Positions 14,128 through 20,686 of a stretch of DNA of 29,856 nucleotides are shown here, one piece after another. Both the position numbers and the translations under genes were made by a program. This stretch comes from a virus, in IMG/VR virus record IMGVR_UViG_3300042987_000156, positions 1 through 29,856 of that record; one strand, written 5' to 3'. The notes beneath the pieces are model-generated. The model did not search any database. It saw nothing but the letters and a program-made list of their open reading frames with translations, and was not told the DNA's origin. Positions within the stretch are counted from its first letter, which is position 1, and every line of letters starts with the position of its first letter.

Positions 14128-14520
14128 ATGAGTTCAGCGGTTAAGTCAGATCCGGGTAAATGGAAGCGGATTGTTGCCTCAGTCAAAGCCTCTGGTAAGG
14201 GTGGTTCTCCGGGGCAGTGGAGCGCGAGAAAAGCTCAGCTTGCCACTCAGAAATATAAAGCCGCTGGAGGGGGTTACAAAGGTGCGAAAAAGGCAGATAA
14301 TTCGCTTGCAAAGTGGACAAGAGAAGACTGGGGCACAAAGTCTGGAAAGCCGTCCACCCAAGGATCTGAGGCGACAGGAGAGCGATACCTGCCGAGACGC
14401 GCCCGAGAGAAACTTACTTCTGCCGAGTACGGTGCCACGACCCGTGCCAAAAGAGAGGGCATGAAACAAGGCAAGCAATTCGTTCCGCAGCCTGAATCTA
14501 TCAAGAAAAAGGTGTGGTGA
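14128..14520 (+). CDS. Small basic phage protein (DUF5872-like)
   Basis: 130 residues from the ATG at 14128, chosen for its AAGGA site (14116-14120); a longer frame from 14098 lacks one and runs into the endolysin end. It is rich in Lys, Arg and Gly. Patterns G-G-S-P-G-Q-W-S-A-R-K-A-Q-L, G-G-G-Y-K-G and W-T-R-E-D-W-G-T-K-S-G-K, followed by R-Y-L-P-R-R-A-R, match the DUF5872 type found in phages, large viruses and some bacteria. Function unknown; nucleic-acid or virion DNA association is a guess from charge. It overlaps the next start as TGATG. Confidence 0.75.
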   Translation: MSSAVKSDPGKWKRIVASVKASGKGGSPGQWSARKAQLATQKYKAAGGGYKGAKKADNSLAKWTREDWGTKSGKPSTQGSEATGERYLPRRAREKLTSAEYGATTRAKREGMKQGKQFVPQPESIKKKVW

Positions 14521-15155
14521 TGCCAGTAGCCCAAGTAATGACCTATGACAGCTTGGTTGACGACATATCAAGCTACCTAGAGCGTACCGATCAAGCGACG
14601 CTCGACAAGATCCCGACTTTCATCATGTTGGCAGAGCAAGTCATTGCTGCCGAGATAAAGTTTTTGGGGAACCTGACGCCGATGTCTTCGACGATGACGA
14701 CTAGCCAGTCGATCATTGATAAGCCTGCGCGGTGGCATAAAACGGTGTCCATGAACATTACTGTGGCTGGTAGACGTCAACCGGTCTTTTTACGCAAATA
14801 CGAGTATCTGCGGGAATACTGGCCGGATGCCACCCAAGAGGGTACGCCTAAATTTTACGCAGACTACGACTATACCCACTGGTTAGTTGCTCCTACACCG
14901 GATGACGACTATACGTTCGAAGTTCTGTACTACGAGCGTATTCAGCCCCTTGATTCCTCGAATCAGACAAACTGGTTCACGATTTATGCCCCGCAGGCGC
15001 TGTTGTATGGCTCCCTGTTACAAGCAACTCCATTCCTTAAAAATGACGAGCGTCTCCCGATGTGGCAGGCTCAGTACGACAAGATCATGACCGTACTGAA
15101 GACTGAGGATGTCCAGCGCACGGGTGATCGTCAAGCCATTGCATTGGATAGTTAA
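14520..15155 (+). CDS. Head-tail connector/adaptor-like protein (SU10-adaptor/gp11-like)
   Basis: 211 residues from the ATG at 14520. The N-terminal helices (residues 5-40: DSLVDDISSYLER, PTFIMLAEQVI) and the central A-D-Y-D-Y-T-H-W-L-V-A-P-T-P-D strand segment fit podovirus tail-connecting proteins. The later L-Y-Y-E-R-I-Q-P-L-D and N-W-F-T-I-Y-A-P-Q-A-L-L-Y-G-S-L-L helix is highly typical of a conserved family in uncultured phages. It probably sits between the portal and the tail tube. The gene at 2119 has a similar core plus an insertion, so this genome may have two connector-like proteins. Family naming is by resemblance only. Confidence 0.7.
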   Translation: MPVAQVMTYDSLVDDISSYLERTDQATLDKIPTFIMLAEQVIAAEIKFLGNLTPMSSTMTTSQSIIDKPARWHKTVSMNITVAGRRQPVFLRKYEYLREYWPDATQEGTPKFYADYDYTHWLVAPTPDDDYTFEVLYYERIQPLDSSNQTNWFTIYAPQALLYGSLLQATPFLKNDERLPMWQAQYDKIMTVLKTEDVQRTGDRQAIALDS

Positions 15156-15157
15156 TC

Positions 15158-16384
15158 ATGAGCTATAACTCGCCCTTCACGGGAACGGTGATCCAGCCGA
15201 CGGATGTTTCCTTTCGTGCAATAACCTTATCGGCAAATACTCAGCTTCAATGGCCGATTAATGGAAATGCAACGGATGATTATGCGGCTCGGATTATGCA
15301 GGTTAACGCCACGACGAGTGGTCTTAGCCTGTACATGCCGCCTGCGAATCAGACTTCGGTAGGTAACGATGCCCTGATTAGAAATGTAGGGTCTAACTCG
15401 TTTACGGTCAAAGATTACAACGGCACAAACACAATTATCACGATTGCTGCCGGCGAGACAAAGTACATCTACATTACGGCTAACCCGAATGAGCAGGGCA
15501 CTTGGGGGAACATTGCGTTTGGTGTGGGGTCGTCTAATGCTGATGCAGCCACACTAGCTGGTTATGGCCTATTAGCTTCGGGAGTGACATTAAATCAGTC
15601 ACACCCAGTGACCACTTTCTCAACAGATGCCACAGCAACCGCTGCCTACCGTGCGCAGACGTATGTATGGACAGGGGGTGCTGGAACCCTGACGCTTGAC
15701 TCTGTGAGCACCCTTGGCAACAACTGGTTTGTGATGCTGAGAAACGCCGGCACAGGCGCTCTGACAGTATCTCCGCAAGGTGGAACCTTAATTAACGGTT
15801 CGGCATCGATTGTGATGCAGCCGTCTGATTCTGCGATCTTGGTGTGCTCGGGTACGACCTTTTACACCGTTGGCTTGGGTAAATCGACGCAGTTTAACTT
15901 CACTCAGTTGACTAAAGACGTATCGGCAGGCGGTACGTTTACCCTGACGACCTCTGAGGCTTCTAACGTTATTCAGAAGTACACCGGCACTTTGTTAGGA
16001 AACGCGACAATCATTGTTCCCCCAACGGTTCAGGTTTACTACATTGTTAACGAAGCAGTCGGCGGTGTCAGTAACTACGATGTGACGATCTCAACGGGCG
16101 GCGGTAATGATGTGACGTTGGCTCAGGGTGAGAGTTCTATCGTTATTTGCGACTCTGTTAACTTAATTGCGGCGGTGACTGTATCGGTGGGTTTGACCAC
16201 TGTATCTTTGCCTGATGGCACGGTAGCGGCACCTCCGTTGAACTTTGCCAACGAGGTTTCAACCGGTATCTACCGAGCTTCTGCTGGTGAATTGAACATG
16301 GCAATTTTAGGGGTGAATGAGTTCACTCTATCGGCGAGTGGTTTGACGGTTCCTAGTGGTATTAGCGGTGGCACGTTTACATGA
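15158..16384 (+). CDS. Tail structural/fiber-like protein, beta-rich
   Basis: 408 residues, low in charge and beta-rich. The N-terminal part (residues 20-120) resembles small fiber domains with an I-R-N-x-G-S-N-S-F-T-V strand and a G-T-W-G-N-I-A-F-G strand. A similar unit recurs at about 170-235 (V-M-L-R-N-A-G-T-G-A-L-T-V, then T-T-F-Y-T-V-G-L-G) and again at about 245-345, suggesting a three-unit internal repeat. The C-terminus has N-E-V-S-T-G-I-Y-R and ends G-I-S-G-G-T-F-T, like the large fiber. It lies between the connector-like and tail-tube-like genes, so it may be a tail appendage or nozzle component. Function is not certain. Confidence 0.75.
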   Translation: MSYNSPFTGTVIQPTDVSFRAITLSANTQLQWPINGNATDDYAARIMQVNATTSGLSLYMPPANQTSVGNDALIRNVGSNSFTVKDYNGTNTIITIAAGETKYIYITANPNEQGTWGNIAFGVGSSNADAATLAGYGLLASGVTLNQSHPVTTFSTDATATAAYRAQTYVWTGGAGTLTLDSVSTLGNNWFVMLRNAGTGALTVSPQGGTLINGSASIVMQPSDSAILVCSGTTFYTVGLGKSTQFNFTQLTKDVSAGGTFTLTTSEASNVIQKYTGTLLGNATIIVPPTVQVYYIVNEAVGGVSNYDVTISTGGGNDVTLAQGESSIVICDSVNLIAAVTVSVGLTTVSLPDGTVAAPPLNFANEVSTGIYRASAGELNMAILGVNEFTLSASGLTVPSGISGGTFT

Positions 16385-18456
16385 CCAAGAAGGTTTTCTC
16401 CCTAGACACCCTACCCGGCATTCAGCGGGATGGTACCTTTTTCGACAAGCAGTTCTACACTGATGGTCGTTGGGTAAGATTTCAGCGTGCTCGTCCCAGA
16501 AAAATCTTTGGGTATCGGTCAATAACGAATCAAGTCAATGGTCTATCTCGGGGTATTTACGTCAACTCTGAAGACGGTTTTAACCGCATCTTTAGCGGCT
16601 ATTCTGACGGCCTACAGACCTTCTCCGTAGACAACAACGGGGTAGGTGCTGGTCTAGTAGATGTCACCTTTGGCGGTGCTGTATTGACGCTAGGAGCCAT
16701 TACGGGAGGCTCTACCTATACCAACGGCACCTATACCAATGTGCCCCTGACAGGTGGCTCAGGATCAGGCGCAGAGGCCACGATTACAGTCTCAGCTAAC
16801 GCTGTATCGGCGGTGACGATTACCGCAGGCGGTACCTCTTACGTGGTGGGTGATTCTTTATCTGCTGCGGCTGCTTCAATTGGTGGTACGGGGTCAGGCT
16901 TCTCTGTACCTGTGGCGACTGTTCAGTCAGGGTTTACGGCGAGTGACTTAAATCTTTGGCAATTTGATGCGATGTATGACTCAGCGGGGAGCTTCAATAC
17001 CCTGCTGCTAGCGCATCCGGGTCGGAACTTAGCCCAGATTGATAGCACGGTGAATACGGCAGTTTTGTCGATGCCGGTGAATGGTTCGGTTGCGACTCCT
17101 TTAAAAGACATCAACGGTGCGAATCCCACGGGTAATTTAGTTGAGGTTTCTGGCGGGGTGGTGGTTTTGCACCCGTATGTCTTTGTGTATGGCGACAACG
17201 GCTTAATTAAGAACTGCGCGGCGGGTGATCCGTTTGACTGGAACAGCGCTGAGTCTAATGAGGTTAGTGTTGCCTCTACTAAGATCGTAAAGGGCTTGCC
17301 GGTTCGAGGCGGCTCTAATTCGCCGTCTGGGTTGTTTTGGTCGTTGGATTCACTGATTCGGGTGTCTTACGCACCACAGAGTTTAGGTGTGGCAGGCACG
17401 GGTAACTGGGCACCTGCTACGTACTGGCGCTATGACACCATTTCAACTCAAAGTTCTATTCTTTCTTCTCAGTGTGTTATTGAATACGACGGTATTTATT
17501 ATTGGATTGGGGTGGATAGATTTCTGCTTTATAACGGGGTAGTCAAAGAAATTCCCAACTCCATGAACCAGAACTATTTCTTTGACAATCTGAACTATGC
17601 GCAGAGACAAAAAGTCTGGGCGACTAAAGTGCCTCGATTTGGAGAGGTCTGGTGGTTCTATCCTCATGGGGACTCAGAGGAGTGTAACAACGCGATCATT
17701 TACAACGTCCGTGAGAATACTTGGTATGACGCCGGTTTTGCGCCGGGTTCTGAGCGCTCTGCGGGTTACTTCTCTCAAGTCTTTAAGTATCCGGTGAATG
17801 CGGGTACCAACTTGACTACTGCTGAGGCTATTTTCTCTGCCGATATAGATACAACGAATGGCAGCGCAGACATTGAGATGTTGGAGACAAACGAGATCGC
17901 GTTGAATCAAGTTGTTATTTCGCCAAGTATTCCTGACAATGCTTTTGTGATTGCGATAGCCCCAAGTGGTACGCCCGGGAATATCACGGTGACGCTATCT
18001 GAGAACGCTACGGCCACACAAACTGAGCTAGCGGTATTTACCACGATGCCCGGATTGACCACGATCTGGCAGCATGAGATTGGTACAGACGCGGTAGATG
18101 GTCAGAACACGTTGGCGATTGAGAGCTACTTTGAGACATCGGATTTAGGTTGGGTGGGTGGTGGCCCATCGCAGACCACAGCGGTGGGAGATAACTACTG
18201 GCTGCATATAGAGCGGATTGAGCCTGATTTCGTGCAATCAGGGGAAATGTATGTGCAGGTCGTTGGCCGTCCTTATGCTCAGGTAGAGGACGTTTACAGC
18301 GACCCGTATCCCTTCCAGCCGGATACCAACAAGATTGACATGCGTGAGCAGAGAAGGTTAGGTCGGTTGAAGTTTGGCAGCAACGTACAGGGTGGTAACT
18401 ACCAGATGGGTCGCGTGTTAGTGAATGCTAACGTTGGCGACGTAAGGGGTTACTAA
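16381..18456 (+). CDS. Large tail protein (tube/nozzle-like) with two inserted surface modules
   Basis: 691 residues. The N-terminus (FSLDTLPGIQRDGTFFD, G-R-W-V-R-F-Q-R-A-R-P-R-K) is strongly conserved among uncultured podovirus-like phages, in the position of a large tail tubular or nozzle protein. Two inserted modules stand out. Residues about 100-181 carry G-S-T-Y-T-N-G-T-Y-T-N-V-P-L-T-G-G-S-G-S-G followed by T-A-G-G-T-S-Y-V-V-G-D, a fiber-type module. Residues about 485-554 carry T-T-N-G-S-A-D-I followed by an L-S-E-N-A-T-A-T strand, an Ig-like or S-layer-like repeat. The core between them has WYDAG, WFYPHGD and YNGVVKEIP strands. It probably forms the tail tube end. ATGA overlap upstream, TAATG downstream. 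Confidence 0.75.
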   Translation: MTKKVFSLDTLPGIQRDGTFFDKQFYTDGRWVRFQRARPRKIFGYRSITNQVNGLSRGIYVNSEDGFNRIFSGYSDGLQTFSVDNNGVGAGLVDVTFGGAVLTLGAITGGSTYTNGTYTNVPLTGGSGSGAEATITVSANAVSAVTITAGGTSYVVGDSLSAAAASIGGTGSGFSVPVATVQSGFTASDLNLWQFDAMYDSAGSFNTLLLAHPGRNLAQIDSTVNTAVLSMPVNGSVATPLKDINGANPTGNLVEVSGGVVVLHPYVFVYGDNGLIKNCAAGDPFDWNSAESNEVSVASTKIVKGLPVRGGSNSPSGLFWSLDSLIRVSYAPQSLGVAGTGNWAPATYWRYDTISTQSSILSSQCVIEYDGIYYWIGVDRFLLYNGVVKEIPNSMNQNYFFDNLNYAQRQKVWATKVPRFGEVWWFYPHGDSEECNNAIIYNVRENTWYDAGFAPGSERSAGYFSQVFKYPVNAGTNLTTAEAIFSADIDTTNGSADIEMLETNEIALNQVVISPSIPDNAFVIAIAPSGTPGNITVTLSENATATQTELAVFTTMPGLTTIWQHEIGTDAVDGQNTLAIESYFETSDLGWVGGGPSQTTAVGDNYWLHIERIEPDFVQSGEMYVQVVGRPYAQVEDVYSDPYPFQPDTNKIDMREQRRLGRLKFGSNVQGGNYQMGRVLVNANVGDVRGY

Positions 18457-18713
18457 TGTCTGAGATTGCGGTTGTCTACGATCCTCGGTTTCACACGTGG
18501 GAGTCGTGGGCTTCGTTAATGGTTGAGGCGTATGCACCGCAGCAGTTGGCTATTCCTGATGGCGACTGGAAGACTTGGGCGGCTGGTCTGAAGGCGATTG
18601 ATGTGTTTAGTAACGAAGCGATACCCGGCCCTTACGTGTATGACAACTGGCAAGACTGGGCGGCTGCGTTGGTAAACGCAATAAATGTAAACACGATTTT
18701 GGCGAGTAAGTAA
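18456..18713 (+). CDS. Small Trp-rich phage protein
   Basis: 85 residues with six tryptophans. Two W-x-x-W motifs (W-E-S-W and W-Q-D-W) lie 50 residues apart, each followed by a short helix (ASLMVEAYAPQQL; AAALVNAINVNTI), suggesting an internal repeat of a small W-x-x-W-A unit. A D-W-K-T-W-A segment sits between them, making a third such unit. Small proteins of this layout recur at this point in related phages. The function is unknown. It is coupled on both sides (TAATG at each end), between the large tail protein and the internal proteins. Confidence 0.7.
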   Translation: MSEIAVVYDPRFHTWESWASLMVEAYAPQQLAIPDGDWKTWAAGLKAIDVFSNEAIPGPYVYDNWQDWAAALVNAINVNTILASK

Positions 18714-20674
18714 TGGCGATTACGAAGGCCGATGTCAATTCTGTCTATACCCGGTACCTTGGTAGGAACCCGGACGACCTCGACTATGAGAATCTGATTG
18801 GTCAGGACATTGAAAAGCCCAAGCTGATTGAGCAAGTTAGAAGTTCTGACGAATACAAAAGCCTGACGCCAGAAGACCACATCAATCGGCAGTTCCAAAT
18901 GGCTTTGGGTCGTGAGGCAAGCGACACAGAGCGAGAGCGCATCTTAGGCAACGACCTTTATTATGACTTTGCACCCATGATGATGGGTTCGAGGGAGCGT
19001 GCCGAGCGTACAGGGTTTAAGTCTGATTTGTTGGCAAATGATCTTGCCAAGTTGCCTGAAGCCGATCTGGTTCGGGTTTACAGAAACTATCTAGGTCGGA
19101 TGCCTGACGAGGAGGCTTACCGTAACTATCTGAGGCAGTTCGAGGCTGAGCCTAATAAAGGCCCGGACATCATGGGTTCTCAGATCCGTCGTGAGCAAAA
19201 GCTAGTCGATGTGAACTATGACTATGCGATGCCTGAGAAGCGCCTAGAAGAGGTGGGTTGGTCGCCAGAGGCTCAGGAGTACATCAACAATAAGTTTGAT
19301 GCAGAGGCTCGTAGATATGCCGCTGAGAAGGGTATTGAGCTACCTGAAGACTTTTCTGCGTTAGCGCAGCTCAGGAATCCATATCAGGACAACCGTGCTG
19401 GTATGGAGGGGTTAAATATGATGACCCCAACGCTGTACGACGAAGGGCCGTTTGGTAGAGGTGAAACGCCTACTGGCTATGACATTTACTCGGAGTCTGA
19501 CCTATACGACATCCCGGTTCATGCGATGTGGTATTCCCGAGCTGGGACGGCGGCATTTCTAAATCCAGAAAAAGCGTCTCAAATGGTTCAGCAGTGGGGG
19601 CCAGAGGCGTCTGTAGATGCGTATGCCAAAGATCCGGGTAGCTTCATGAAAGAGGCTGCTTCGGGGGTTTACGTCAATAACTGGTTAGAGCAGAACATCG
19701 ATCCGGGCGTGACCGCTGAGGGCAAGAACAAAGACAAGTTAGCGTCTTTAGCGCAGCGGTACCAAGACATCTCGAACCGAGCGATTGGTCTAGGGGCTGA
19801 TCCTAATGATATTGCCAAGTACACATCTGACCGCACCTCGAAGGTAGCGGCTGATTATCAGACGTACTACAACCATACGCATGACAACGGCTTCCTACAG
19901 TTTTTATTAGCCGCTGGTGGCCTGATGATCGGGGCTTATGGCCTATCTAAGTTAGCGGGAGCTGCGGGTAGTACTGCTGGGTCGGTTGCTGGCACTGGAT
20001 TGAAAATTGGTGCGGGTCAAGGTTTGGCTCCGGGCATAGGATCGACTATAGGTGCTGGAGCAACCCCGATTGGTGCCGGTAGTGTTGGCTTGACTGCTGG
20101 CGCGGGAACCGGATTGGCACCCGGCATCGGAGCCACATTAGGCGCTGGTGCTGGAACTATAGGTGCTGGTGCTATTGGATTGCAGGCGCCGGCTGGAGCG
20201 ATTACGCCGACTTTTGGTGTGCCGGGTTATGTGGGAACTAATGTGCCAACGGACATTTTTTCCAAGCCAACTTTTCCCGGTGGGGCTGGAGGTTCGGGGA
20301 CAACCACAACAACCTTACCGTCATGGTCAACGGAAGGGGCTTTTAAGACCCCGACGATGCCCGGTGGCGGTGGCGGTGGCCCTACTGCAACCACAGGCCC
20401 TAGCGCTATTGATAATGCCATTTCCGCAGGCAAGACCGCCTATGACAAAGTGGTCAGCCCTTTAAACAAAATATCCAATTTAACGCAGACTTTAACTGGT
20501 CAGCCAACTCAACCATTTCAGCAGGCTCAACAAGGTAGGGCAAGAGGGGCTTTAAGTGCTGCGGAGCTTTACCCTCAGAGCAATATAATGATTCCAATTG
20601 AGAAATACCTAGAATTAACCACTCCTAGGCGGACATTTGTTGGCGGTTTAAGCGCCATGAGGAACTTAGGATAA
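18713..20674 (+). CDS. Putative internal/ejection protein with DUF4214-like repeats
   Basis: 653 residues. Three units near the N-terminus (residues 8-48, 57-80 and 118-142) carry the L-G-R-x-x-x-D signature of DUF4214-type repeats, each with a Y-x-x-x-L-G-R helix start. Residues about 180-390 are mixed helical with Tyr/Asp-rich loops. Residues about 400-492 are Gly/Ala/Leu/Ile-rich with a two-copy 30-residue repeat, resembling glycine-zipper membrane segments. The C-terminal 150 residues are Pro/Gly/Thr-rich, then a short helix. A virion internal protein that inserts in the cell envelope during DNA entry fits this layout, but no enzymatic motif is visible. Confidence 0.65.
   Translation: MAITKADVNSVYTRYLGRNPDDLDYENLIGQDIEKPKLIEQVRSSDEYKSLTPEDHINRQFQMALGREASDTERERILGNDLYYDFAPMMMGSRERAERTGFKSDLLANDLAKLPEADLVRVYRNYLGRMPDEEAYRNYLRQFEAEPNKGPDIMGSQIRREQKLVDVNYDYAMPEKRLEEVGWSPEAQEYINNKFDAEARRYAAEKGIELPEDFSALAQLRNPYQDNRAGMEGLNMMTPTLYDEGPFGRGETPTGYDIYSESDLYDIPVHAMWYSRAGTAAFLNPEKASQMVQQWGPEASVDAYAKDPGSFMKEAASGVYVNNWLEQNIDPGVTAEGKNKDKLASLAQRYQDISNRAIGLGADPNDIAKYTSDRTSKVAADYQTYYNHTHDNGFLQFLLAAGGLMIGAYGLSKLAGAAGSTAGSVAGTGLKIGAGQGLAPGIGSTIGAGATPIGAGSVGLTAGAGTGLAPGIGATLGAGAGTIGAGAIGLQAPAGAITPTFGVPGYVGTNVPTDIFSKPTFPGGAGGSGTTTTTLPSWSTEGAFKTPTMPGGGGGGPTATTGPSAIDNAISAGKTAYDKVVSPLNKISNLTQTLTGQPTQPFQQAQQGRARGALSAAELYPQSNIMIPIEKYLELTTPRRTFVGGLSAMRNLG
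20021..20200 (+). repeat. Two-copy 90-bp glycine-zipper coding repeat
   Basis: Bases 20021-20110 and 20111-20200 encode two in-frame 30-residue units, each beginning G-L-A-P-G-I-G and continuing with G-A-G-A and I-G-A-G segments. They are adjacent and differ at many synonymous positions. Confidence 0.75.
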
Positions 20675-20686
20675 AGCGAGGAAAAA

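Noticed and set aside
20163-20465. A 100-codon plus-strand frame within the internal protein gene
   Set aside because: It is an out-of-frame reading of the Gly-rich region and Arg/Leu/Pro-rich as expected for such a shadow.
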